Source: JAAOYC01 sp036481345 (GTDB lineage Archaea; Nanobdellota; Nanobdellia; Woesearchaeales; WJKL01). Taken from it: DNA of 18,523 nt. Below are positions 1 to 5,395 of this stretch, piece by piece (within the stretch, counting starts at the first letter, position 1; every line of letters starts with the position of its first letter). Position numbers and translations under genes: made by a program. Under the pieces are notes generated by a model. The model saw nothing but the letters and a program-made list of their open reading frames with translations, searched no databases and had not been told where the DNA came from. Location: positions 1-18,523 of the forward strand of contig JAZGHU010000031.1 in assembly GCA_036481345.1 (NCBI GenBank). Direction: 5' to 3'.

Positions 1-524
1 TCCTCCCTCCAATCTATTTCTTCTTTTTCAGTTGTTTTCTTTTCAACAGGATAAATAACATTAGCAAGTTCATGAGGTTCAAACCAAAGTTTGATTTCTC
101 TTTCAGCATTTTCCTCATTATCAGAAGCATGGACAACATTTTCAAATACTCCTGTTGAACTAACTATTCTTCCATATTTTCCTCTTATAGAAATAGGATC
201 TGCTTTTTCAGGATTTGTTTCTCCTGCTACTTTTCTTATTTTTGCAATAGCATCTTCTCCTTCATATACCAATGCTAAAACTCTATTAGTATGATAATGT
301 CCTTGGATATATTTTAAAGTCTCTTCAAATATCTCTTCTCCTTTTTCTTCTTTCAGCTTATGATAATGTATTTCAGCTAATTCTCTGCTAACCTGCACTA
401 TCTTTGCTGCGACAATAGTCAGATGTGTTTCAGATAACTCTGTCATTATATTTCCAGTCAGTGATTTGATTAATCCATCTGGTTTAATCAATACTAATAG
501 TTGTTGAACATTGTTTTTTGTCAT
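1..524 (-). CDS. ndk: Nucleoside diphosphate kinase, 3' part cut by window edge
   Basis: Transfers the gamma-phosphate between nucleoside tri- and diphosphates through a phosphohistidine intermediate, in the cytoplasm. I translated it by hand: 174 codons are visible and no stop is reached before base 1. The N-terminal LVLIKPDG segment (residues 10-17) and the active-site NVVHASD (His132) are intact, followed by the usual EREIKLWF helix. The ATG at 522-524 was chosen because it puts the conserved core about ten residues in; it lies 8 bases after the L24e stop. The visible part already exceeds the usual 140-150 residues and the extra C-terminus is charged (EKKTTEKEEID), so the protein carries an extension of unknown length. 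It is the last visible gene of the archaeal L7Ae-S28e-L24e-Ndk cluster; in many archaea initiation factor 2 follows, but that would lie outside the window. Confidence 0.95.
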   Translation of the reverse strand, partial: MTKNNVQQLLVLIKPDGLIKSLTGNIMTELSETHLTIVAAKIVQVSRELAEIHYHKLKEEKGEEIFEETLKYIQGHYHTNRVLALVYEGEDAIAKIRKVAGETNPEKADPISIRGKYGRIVSSTGVFENVVHASDNEENAEREIKLWFEPHELANVIYPVEKKTTEKEEIDWRE

Positions 525-532
525 TGTTATTT

Positions 533-706
533 CTATTCCTTTTTGAAAAGTTTGCTCCATCTTGTTTTGATAGGCTTTCTTTTCAGTTTAATCATATTTT
601 TCTCACATTTGTTTGAACAAAAATTAAAAATTTTGCCGTCTTTTTTAACATAAATTTTTCCTGTTCCTTTTTTGATATCATTTCCACAGAAAGTACATTT
701 TGTCAT
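533..706 (-). CDS. rpl24e: Large ribosomal subunit protein eL24 (L24e)
   Basis: A 57-residue zinc-ribbon protein of the archaeal/eukaryotic large ribosomal subunit. It begins MTKCTFCGND and contains CxxC at residues 4-7 and CxxxC at 30-34, the four cysteines that bind zinc in this family. Between them lies the family signature GTGKIYVKKDGK, and after them the basic helix with RKPIKTRW. The length matches archaeal L24e. The ATG follows the S28e stop after one base (TAAAATG), implying translational coupling, and the TAG stop lies 8 bases before the Ndk ATG. Confidence 0.96.
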   Translation of the reverse strand: MTKCTFCGNDIKKGTGKIYVKKDGKIFNFCSNKCEKNMIKLKRKPIKTRWSKLFKKE

Positions 707-707
707 T

Positions 708-1022
708 TTACTGTCCTCCTCCTCTTCCGCCTTTCCTATTCAAAGGACGAGCTTCAAATTCTGTTTCTCTTAACATCAAAATGTCTCCTACTCTAACAGG
801 ACCTTTAACATTTCTTCTTAAGATTTTGTTAGCATCTCTTCCGTCCAATACTTTGCATCTGATTTGAACAGCTTCTCCTCTTGTTCCTGTCCTGTCAATT
901 ATCTCTTCGACACTTGCAGGAACAGCTTGAGTAAAATGAACAGCAGATTTTGCTTTTTCATCTGGTTTTCCTGCGCCTGGCTTTCCGCCTTCCTTTCTCT
1001 GCATTTTTTTTATTGCTGCCAT
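708..1022 (-). CDS. rps28e: Small ribosomal subunit protein eS28 (S28e) with N-terminal extension
   Basis: Small-subunit protein with an OB-like beta barrel near the mRNA exit region. The family core spans about residues 35-95: IIDRTGTRGEAVQIRCKV, then GRDANKILRRNVKGPVRVGDI and the near-invariant LRETEFEA ending. At 104 residues it is longer than the usual 70 or so. The additional roughly 30 residues at the N-terminus are Lys/Gly/Pro-rich, and the C-terminus ends in a Gly/Arg tail. A second Met at residue 7 could also be the start, but the first ATG sits 2 bases after the L7Ae stop as expected in a tight operon. Confidence 0.95.
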   Translation of the reverse strand: MAAIKKMQRKEGGKPGAGKPDEKAKSAVHFTQAVPASVEEIIDRTGTRGEAVQIRCKVLDGRDANKILRRNVKGPVRVGDILMLRETEFEARPLNRKGGRGGGQ

Positions 1023-1024
1023 TC

Positions 1025-1525
1025 TTATTCACTCTTTTCTTCTTTTTTCTCTTCCTTAGCAGGTTTTGCTTTAGCCTCAGGCTTTGCTTCTTTAGCAGGT
1101 GCTTCAGCTTCTTTCTTAGGTTTTGCTTCAACTTTTTCTTTCTTTTCTTCTGCTTTCTCTGCTGTTTTTTCTTCTTCTTTTTTTGGTTTGCCAACAGTTT
1201 CAACTATTTCTTTGATCAAAGCTTTTGCTTCTCCTTCTGCAACTATTGCAGCGCTTGCTGTTGGAACAGCTATTCCAGCTGATGCTCCTAATTCTTCTTT
1301 ACTTCCAACTGTAATACAAACTATACCTTTTTCTTCAGCTAACAAAGGAATATGCATAACAATCTCTGGAGGAGATGCATCTTTAGCAACAGCAACAAGC
1401 TTTGCGCTGCCTCTTTCAATTGCTTTTGTAACTTCGTTTGTTCCTTTTTTAACTTTACCAGTAGCTTTAGCTACTTCAAGTGCTTCTAACACTTTATCTA
1501 TTATTTCTTTTGACACTTCAGCCAT
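1025..1525 (-). CDS. rpl7ae: Ribosomal protein L7Ae / kink-turn binding protein with charged tail
   Basis: Binds kink-turns in 23S rRNA, box C/D and H/ACA guide RNAs and RNase P RNA in archaea. Residues 1-115 form the L7Ae core: a KGTNEVTKAIERG segment (RNA-binding loop) at about 27-39, then VAVAKDASPPEIVMHIPLLAEEKGI, and GASAGI before the last helix. The usual length is near 120. Here about 50 further residues, almost only Lys, Glu, Ala and Pro, follow as a disordered low-complexity tail. The start is supported by a strong Shine-Dalgarno sequence (GGGAGG) 8-9 bases upstream. It is the first gene of the ribosomal cluster, and its leader contains a hairpin that may be an autoregulatory L7Ae target. 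Confidence 0.96.
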   Translation of the reverse strand: MAEVSKEIIDKVLEALEVAKATGKVKKGTNEVTKAIERGSAKLVAVAKDASPPEIVMHIPLLAEEKGIVCITVGSKEELGASAGIAVPTASAAIVAEGEAKALIKEIVETVGKPKKEEEKTAEKAEEKKEKVEAKPKKEAEAPAKEAKPEAKAKPAKEEKKEEKSE

Positions 1526-1533
1526 TTTTTTAG

Positions 1534-1539
1534 CCTCCC
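1534..1539 (-). promoter_or_regulatory. Shine-Dalgarno site of L7Ae
   Basis: On the minus strand GGGAGG precedes the L7Ae ATG by about 8 bases. It is one of the clearest ribosome binding sites in the window and fixes the L7Ae start. It lies downstream of a U-rich stretch and of the leader hairpin, so folding of the leader could in principle influence access to it. Confidence 0.75.
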
Positions 1540-1589
1540 TAGTTCCAAATGAAAATAAAAAGGTAAAAATAGAAAAAAAATTACCTCAC

Positions 1590-1638
1590 TCAAGTCGCAT
1601 TGCACCGATAGCCATATAGTACAACCCAACTATCATCA
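1590..1638 (-). promoter_or_regulatory. Putative kink-turn hairpin in the L7Ae mRNA leader
   Basis: On the minus strand AGTTG (1631-1627) pairs with CGACT (1597-1593). After one G/G mismatch, GTTGTAC (1625-1619) pairs with GTGCAAT (1605-1599), giving 12 pairs of which three are G-U wobbles. At its base a U/U is followed by A/G and G/A (1633-1634 against 1590-1591), then a three-base bulge (1637-1635). This is the order of a kink-turn: bulge, tandem sheared GA pairs, stem. The 5' strand reads TGATGAT, like box C. The outer (canonical) stem is weak, only about two pairs. Archaeal L7Ae is known to bind kink-turns, and autoregulation through its own leader has been reported in archaea. That this element binds L7Ae is inference. 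Confidence 0.5.
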
Positions 1639-1667
1639 TTCATTGGTTATGTTGTGAATTGTGGGTT

Positions 1668-1680
1668 TATTTATAAATAT
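1668..1680 (-). promoter_or_regulatory. TATA box of the L7Ae operon
   Basis: The minus strand reads ATATTTATAAATA here, a good archaeal TATA box. Initiation about 25 bases downstream would fall near 1648-1652, leaving a leader of roughly 125 bases that contains the hairpin. No other convincing TATA box is seen between this site and the L7Ae start. Confidence 0.65.
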
Positions 1681-1709
1681 AACGGTTTTTTGTTGTCCGG
1701 AGAGAGTAG

Positions 1710-2444
1710 CTATTTATTATCGTTGTAGAATTCTATGGCTTTAGAAAAATCACCTTTTCCAAACTCTGGAAAATACTTTTTAGTAAAGTAAACTATTGAA
1801 AATGCTGTATCCCATAATAAGAATGTGGTTGTCTGCATTATCTGCCCATTCTTGATAATCAAATCTGGGGGGAGAAAGTAAGAACTATAGATATTTTCCT
1901 TTATTGTGCCTTTATTGATGGCATCAACATCTAATTTTCCAGCTTTTATCCGCCTTGCAATGATCCTGCATGCATCAACTATCTCTTCTTTGCCATTATA
2001 ATTGATACAGAGGTTCACAAAAAACTTATCATAGTCTTTTGTTTCTGTCAGCACTTCCTTGATAACATCAACAGCCCTTCCTGGAATATCATACCACTTT
2101 CCCAATGCTGAGATCTTAACTTTATTGTTATGTATCAAGCTAGATTTTTTAACAGAATTCAAGAATCCAATAAGCTCGTCGAGAAAAATAGGATAATCTT
2201 CTTCTTTTTTCAACTGTTCAGGCAAAACATAGATAGATAGAATTGGAGTATTATTTTTAATTTGATACTCAATAATTTCTTTTAATATGCTAAAGCTTTT
2301 TTTATAGACTTCTTGGAGCGGCTTTTTCTTATCTTCTGCCCATTTCTCCATGCCATGCATTGTAATAGCAAGATGCCTGATTGTTTTCTTTGCTTTGCCT
2401 TCTTTTTCCTGCAGTTTCAGCATTAATTTGAATCTTTCTAACAT
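1710..2444 (-). CDS. Cis-prenyltransferase (UppS)-like protein with degenerate active site
   Basis: The family makes long polyprenyl diphosphates (lipid carriers for glycans) from IPP and an allylic primer. The fold is recognisable across 244 residues: HLAITMHGMEKWAED at 24-38 corresponds to the family HLAxIMDGNxRWA; FVNLCINYNGKEEIVDA at 142-158 to the NYGGRxEIxxA segment; and PPDLIIKNGQ...TTFLLWDTAFSIVYF at 192-220 to the RTSGExRxSNFLLWQ segment. The catalytic Asp of the first motif is His30, and the arginines and serine that bind IPP phosphate in the last motif are replaced (Lys, Gln, Thr). It may therefore be a non-catalytic partner, as NgBR/Nus1-type subunits are in heteromeric enzymes, or a divergent enzyme. 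It is followed by the L7Ae operon and preceded by an ATPase-domain gene 59 bases away. A G-rich ribosome site (AGGGGGC) precedes the ATG. Confidence 0.75.
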   Translation of the reverse strand: MLERFKLMLKLQEKEGKAKKTIRHLAITMHGMEKWAEDKKKPLQEVYKKSFSILKEIIEYQIKNNTPILSIYVLPEQLKKEEDYPIFLDELIGFLNSVKKSSLIHNNKVKISALGKWYDIPGRAVDVIKEVLTETKDYDKFFVNLCINYNGKEEIVDACRIIARRIKAGKLDVDAINKGTIKENIYSSYFLPPDLIIKNGQIMQTTTFLLWDTAFSIVYFTKKYFPEFGKGDFSKAIEFYNDNK

Positions 2445-2489
2445 TGTTGCCCCCTATTTATTAGATATTAATTTAGAATTTAAAAATTT

Positions 2490-2509
2490 TTAGTATATAT
2501 TATTTATTC
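2490..2509 (-). promoter_or_regulatory. Probable TATA box of the UppS-like gene
   Basis: The minus strand reads AATAAATAATATATACTAAA across the end of the upstream ATPase gene and the gap. An AT-rich TATA-like core 45-60 bases before the UppS-like ATG suggests a separate promoter, although read-through from the upstream gene is equally possible. The whole gap is AT-rich, so this is tentative. Confidence 0.35.
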
Positions 2510-3034
2510 TTTAGCTAAACTGCTTTTATATTGCACTAGATATAAAACACCTAAATTTGTGTCAACTTCAATTATATCTGCATCATCATACATCCAACTC
2601 ACCCCTATATTAAAGCCAGAAAGTTCTTTGAGCCCATCTCCAAAGGTTTCTATCTGCGTTTTTGTCTCATAAATTTGCTTGACTTCTTCAGATTTAAAAT
2701 AATCTCCATAATCTCTAAAACCATAACAAACTCCTTTTTCTCCTAAAAACAATCCAAAATCAACAGAATTTTTGTTTCTAGAACCATGAGCAAAGGCATT
2801 ACTCCATGCTTCGAATACAGATGCTACTTTTTGAGTGTTCATCTCTCCTTTAATATCCAATCCCCACTTAAAATGTTCTGCTATTCCATAGAGAATACCA
2901 TTTGCAAAAGAACAAAAGCCAGTGACTAATTTGTCTAAGTCTTCATTAGGTGGAAATCTAGTATATCTAACAATTGGATTTCCATCTTCACAAATCTCAT
3001 CTAAAATTCTCTTTGAAGGCATAAATTCATCCAT
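2504..3034 (-). CDS. Stand-alone GHKL / histidine-kinase-like ATPase domain protein
   Basis: 176 residues resembling the ATP-binding domain of histidine kinases and anti-sigma kinases (HATPase_c_2, RsbW/SpoIIAB type), without dimerisation, sensor or receiver domains. The N box is FEAWSNAFAHGS at about 74-85 with Glu75, Asn79 and His83-Gly. A G1-like motif RDYGDYF follows at 107-113 (it keeps Asp and one Gly but lacks the second Gly), and a G2-like FGDGLKEL at 131-138. The final beta strands IIEVDTNLGVLYLVQY complete the fold. Soluble, no signal peptide. It could be a serine protein kinase or an ATP-binding regulator. No sigma-factor system exists in archaea, so the partner is unknown. Met5 is an alternative start. 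It is divergent from the prepilin peptidase. Confidence 0.65.
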   Translation of the reverse strand: MDEFMPSKRILDEICEDGNPIVRYTRFPPNEDLDKLVTGFCSFANGILYGIAEHFKWGLDIKGEMNTQKVASVFEAWSNAFAHGSRNKNSVDFGLFLGEKGVCYGFRDYGDYFKSEEVKQIYETKTQIETFGDGLKELSGFNIGVSWMYDDADIIEVDTNLGVLYLVQYKSSLAKE

Positions 3035-3063
3035 AATGCTATTAATAGAACTCTTTTTTTAAA

Positions 3064-3090
3064 TCTTATTAGAAAAAGATTTAAATAAGA
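3064..3090. promoter_or_regulatory. Bidirectional promoter with inverted repeat
   Basis: The 75-base gap between the divergent ATPase and prepilin peptidase genes holds TCTTATT (3064-3070) and its inverted copy AATAAGA (3084-3090) around a TTTAAATA core (3080-3087) that can serve as a TATA box on both strands. For the plus-strand gene, initiation about 25 bases downstream falls at its ATG (3110), so that mRNA is probably leaderless. For the minus gene, a second AT-rich core (GATTTAAAA, about 3062-3070) would place the start near the ATG at 3034. Confidence 0.5.
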
Positions 3091-3109
3091 TACTTTTATC
3101 AGATAAGAT

Positions 3110-3988
3110 ATGCTTATAGATGTTATATTATTGACTATTGCTTTTGTTGCATTAGTTGCAGGAACTATCACAGATATCAAAACAAGAGAGGTTCCTGACT
3201 GGATTAGTTTTGGAGTTATTTTTGCTGGAATTGGTATAAGATTAATTTATTCTACAATAACATTTGAATGGGCCTATCTTTTAGAAGGTGTTGCAGGGCT
3301 GGCAATCTTTGTTGTATTGGGCTATATCATGTTCTATGCAGGACAATGGGGTGGAGGAGATTCTAAGCTATTGATGGGATTAGGAGCATTGCTTGGATTT
3401 AATTTTTCAATAAATTCATTGATCATTGTCTTTACATTCAATGCATTAGTTGCAGGAGCTTTGTATGGATTAATATATAGTGTTGTCCTGGCAATAATAC
3501 ACAGAAAAGAGTTTGGAAAGAACTTCCATAAATTGATGCATAGCAAACAAATACAAAAATTTAGAAAAATAAAATTAATTGCATTTTTAGCAATTCTTGT
3601 ATTGATTGTATATGTATTTAAAGATAATCTGATGGATATCTTTGTTTTGCTTACTTTGATTGCAATGCTGATATTAGTTTATCTAAGCTTTTATCTTGTT
3701 ATCTTTGTAAAAGCTGTTGAATTGTCTGCAATGTATAAATGGATTGAACCAGACGAATTAACAGAAGGAGATTGGATTGCAAAAGATGTTATTGTAAATA
3801 AAAAGAAAATTGTAAGCCATAAAAGTTTAGGTGTAGAGAAAAAACAGATAAAACAATTGATTGAATTGAAGAAAAAAGGCAAAATAAACCAAGTAAAAGT
3901 CAAATATGGTATTCCTTTTGTTCCTAGTTTTTTGGCAGCTTTTATTGTGAGTGTAGCGTTAGGGGCTTGGTGGTTAATTTTAATATAG
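3110..3988 (+). CDS. Archaeal type IV prepilin peptidase (A24 family, type II C-terminus)
   Basis: Integral-membrane aspartyl protease that cleaves the class III signal peptides of archaeal pilins or archaellins. 292 residues with several hydrophobic segments. Both catalytic aspartates are present: Asp22 in GTITDIKTREVPDW and Asp84 in the GxGD motif QWGGGDSKLLMG. After residue 205 comes a soluble segment (KWIEPDELTEGDWIAKDV...) ending in a last membrane helix. This matches the archaeal peptidase A24 C-terminal domain type II found in FlaK/PibD-like or EppA-like enzymes. No pilin gene lies in the window, so its substrates are elsewhere. The only plus-strand gene, convergent with the HIT genes with a 7-base gap; probably leaderless. 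Confidence 0.9.
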   Translation: MLIDVILLTIAFVALVAGTITDIKTREVPDWISFGVIFAGIGIRLIYSTITFEWAYLLEGVAGLAIFVVLGYIMFYAGQWGGGDSKLLMGLGALLGFNFSINSLIIVFTFNALVAGALYGLIYSVVLAIIHRKEFGKNFHKLMHSKQIQKFRKIKLIAFLAILVLIVYVFKDNLMDIFVLLTLIAMLILVYLSFYLVIFVKAVELSAMYKWIEPDELTEGDWIAKDVIVNKKKIVSHKSLGVEKKQIKQLIELKKKGKINQVKVKYGIPFVPSFLAAFIVSVALGAWWLILI

Positions 3989-3995
3989 AAGAACC

Positions 3996-4538
3996 TTAGG
4001 GGATTCTCTCAAGCTGTTTAATCAAATAATTCTCTTTATCGTCTTCTTCTTTTATTGCGGTTGCTTCCTTTTTCTTGATCTTAACAGGTTCTTTTTTCTT
4101 TTCTTTTTCAAATCCACCAATGTCAGAAACAGCTTCTTTTAATTTCAACTCAACTGAACTCATTTCTTCTTGTGTTAATTGCTTGGACTCCCATTGGAAA
4201 TCAATATCATCTCCTTCACTTCTTGGAATGATATGGACAACAACATGAGGAATTTCTTGTCCAGCAGCAACTCCATTCTGCAGAATAATGTTGGTTCCTG
4301 CTGCACCTAATGCTTCAAACACAGCTATGCTTATTTTATTCACAACACTGAATAAATGCTCAACTTCATAATCAGGAATCTGTTCAAATATCTGGTAATG
4401 TTTCTTAGGAAAAATCAAAACATGCCCGAGAGCAGCTCCTTTTGGATGTACTACTGCAACTACTTCTTTGTCTTCATAGACTTTTTCTAATTCTGTTTTT
4501 CCTTCAACAGTGTTGCATAATAAACATTTGTCTGCCAT
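3996..4538 (-). CDS. HIT-family protein lacking the triad nucleophile (copy 1)
   Basis: HIT proteins are nucleotide hydrolases/transferases acting on AMP-linked substrates. This 180-residue protein has the N-terminal zinc-type CLLC (5-8), the GHVLIFPKKHY segment (38-48) and the C-terminal PHVVVHIIPR (97-106). The family motif is HxHxHxx; here it reads H98-V-V-V-H102, so the middle histidine that forms the nucleotidyl intermediate is valine. From about 140 a charged Lys/Glu tail follows. It probably binds nucleotides without the usual chemistry, or uses another mechanism; this is inference. It starts 3 bases after the stop of copy 2, with AGGA upstream, so the two are coexpressed. Confidence 0.88.
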   Translation of the reverse strand: MADKCLLCNTVEGKTELEKVYEDKEVVAVVHPKGAALGHVLIFPKKHYQIFEQIPDYEVEHLFSVVNKISIAVFEALGAAGTNIILQNGVAAGQEIPHVVVHIIPRSEGDDIDFQWESKQLTQEEMSSVELKLKEAVSDIGGFEKEKKKEPVKIKKKEATAIKEEDDKENYLIKQLERIP

Positions 4539-4541
4539 CTT

Positions 4542-5258
4542 TTATCCTATTAATTTAGCAATATCATCTAAACTTACATCTGATTCTTCTTGTTTTTTGG
4601 GGGCTTTTTTTGTTATCTTTTTAACTGGTTTCTTTGAAGGTGATTTTTCCTTAGCAGCTTTTGATGTTTTTGCTGGCTTCTTCTCTATTTTTTTAGGAGC
4701 TTCTTCTTTCTCGGCCTTTTTAGCAGGCTTTGCTATGACTTTTTCTTTTATCTTAAACACAGAATTAATCTTCTCAACTATCTTCTTCCTTATCTCATCT
4801 ACTTCTTTTTTAGGAAGTTCCTTAACAGGGATGTCCATCTTGATCTTATCTCCTGTTTTACGAGGAATTATGTGCATCATAAAGTGCTGGGCTCTTTGGC
4901 CTGCTGCACTGCCATTTGCAACAAAAATGCTTGCTCCTTCTGCATTTACTGCAGTCAACATAATTCTAGAAAGTGCCTTTGCAACCATAAACAAATGCCC
5001 AATGATTTCTTCAGGCATCAAAGGCATCAAAGGGAAATGCTCTTTTGGCATCAACAAAACATGACCAGGATTAGCAGGATTAATATCTAATACGCCTAAA
5101 CATTTATCATCTTCATAAATCTTTTTAGAAGCAACTTTTCCATCAACAATCTGGCAAAAAATACACTGCTGTTTTTGGAAGTCTTTTAATTCTTCAGGAG
5201 ACATATTATTTACTTTTTCCTGGAACTCCTTGATTTGTTCTGGTGTTGGCTCAGCCAT
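4542..5258 (-). CDS. HIT-family protein lacking the triad nucleophile (copy 2), Lys-rich tail
   Basis: 238 residues. A helical leader (1-30, PEQIKEFQEKVNNMSPEELK) precedes CIFC (32-35), then NPGHVLLMPKEHF (63-75) and QRAQHFMMHIIPR (121-133). The triad position reads H125-F-M127-M-H129, so here the catalytic histidine is methionine. Residues about 171-225 are a Lys/Pro/Ala-rich disordered tail, and the protein ends in SLDDIAKLIG, a short hydrophobic motif that could be a docking peptide. It is the first gene of a two-gene operon with the similar copy 1, which arose by duplication. A TATA box 25 bases upstream suggests a leaderless transcript starting at the ATG. Confidence 0.88.
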   Translation of the reverse strand: MAEPTPEQIKEFQEKVNNMSPEELKDFQKQQCIFCQIVDGKVASKKIYEDDKCLGVLDINPANPGHVLLMPKEHFPLMPLMPEEIIGHLFMVAKALSRIMLTAVNAEGASIFVANGSAAGQRAQHFMMHIIPRKTGDKIKMDIPVKELPKKEVDEIRKKIVEKINSVFKIKEKVIAKPAKKAEKEEAPKKIEKKPAKTSKAAKEKSPSKKPVKKITKKAPKKQEESDVSLDDIAKLIG

Positions 5259-5276
5259 AGAATATGAATAATCTGT

Positions 5277-5290
5277 TTTTTTATAAAATT
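5277..5290 (-). promoter_or_regulatory. TATA box of the HIT operon
   Basis: The minus strand reads AATTTTATAAAAAA. Its centre lies about 26 bases before the HIT copy 2 ATG, so transcription is expected to begin at or beside the start codon. No Shine-Dalgarno sequence is seen there, consistent with a leaderless mRNA. Confidence 0.6.
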
Positions 5291-5303
5291 AATGGAAGGT
5301 GCA

Positions 5304-5371
5304 TTGAAAATCCATCGATGGGGTCAGACAAAGTTGAATTTTTGCCTTTCACGGGGTTTCAGGATTTCCAA
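5304..5371. repeat. Intergenic inverted repeat with a central palindrome
   Basis: In the 137-base gap between the giant gene's stop and the HIT operon, TTGAAAATCC (5304-5313) is inverted at 5362-5371 (GGATTTCCAA, one mismatch). It overlaps a perfect 10-base palindrome CCATCGATGG (5312-5321). The stretch is noticeably more G+C-rich than other gaps here. It could be a structured 3' end of the giant transcript, a small RNA or a protein site. No open reading frame of recognisable family is seen. Confidence 0.4.
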
Positions 5372-5382
5372 TACTCCCTCAC

Positions 5383-5388
5383 AAAAAA
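5383..5388 (-). terminator. Oligo-T terminator after the giant gene
   Basis: On the minus strand a run of six T lies 7 bases after the TAA stop of the giant gene. Archaeal RNA polymerase terminates at such T-runs without needing a stem. A weak ATACT/AGTAT pairing surrounds it. Confidence 0.45.
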
Positions 5389-5395
5389 GTATGAT

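Noticed and set aside
522..560. Upstream ATG (558-560) as the Ndk start
   Set aside because: It is in frame but lies within L24e and adds 12 residues unlike the family; the ATG at 522-524 fits the usual N-terminus.
864..1619. Long open frames on the plus strand opposite L7Ae and S28e
   Set aside because: They are antisense to clearly recognised ribosomal genes and consist of Phe/Ser/Leu-rich translation of the complementary Lys/Glu codons.
1581..1645. Box C/D guide RNA in the L7Ae leader
   Set aside because: A box C-like TGATGAT is present, but no CUGA box D or internal D'/C' pair follows at proper spacing, and the arms form a continuous helix with no room for a guide.
5296..5390. Box C/D sRNA on the minus strand after the giant gene
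   Set aside because: Two CTGA motifs occur with poor C-like boxes (GTGAGGG, GTGAAAG) and no terminal stem; too weak to call.
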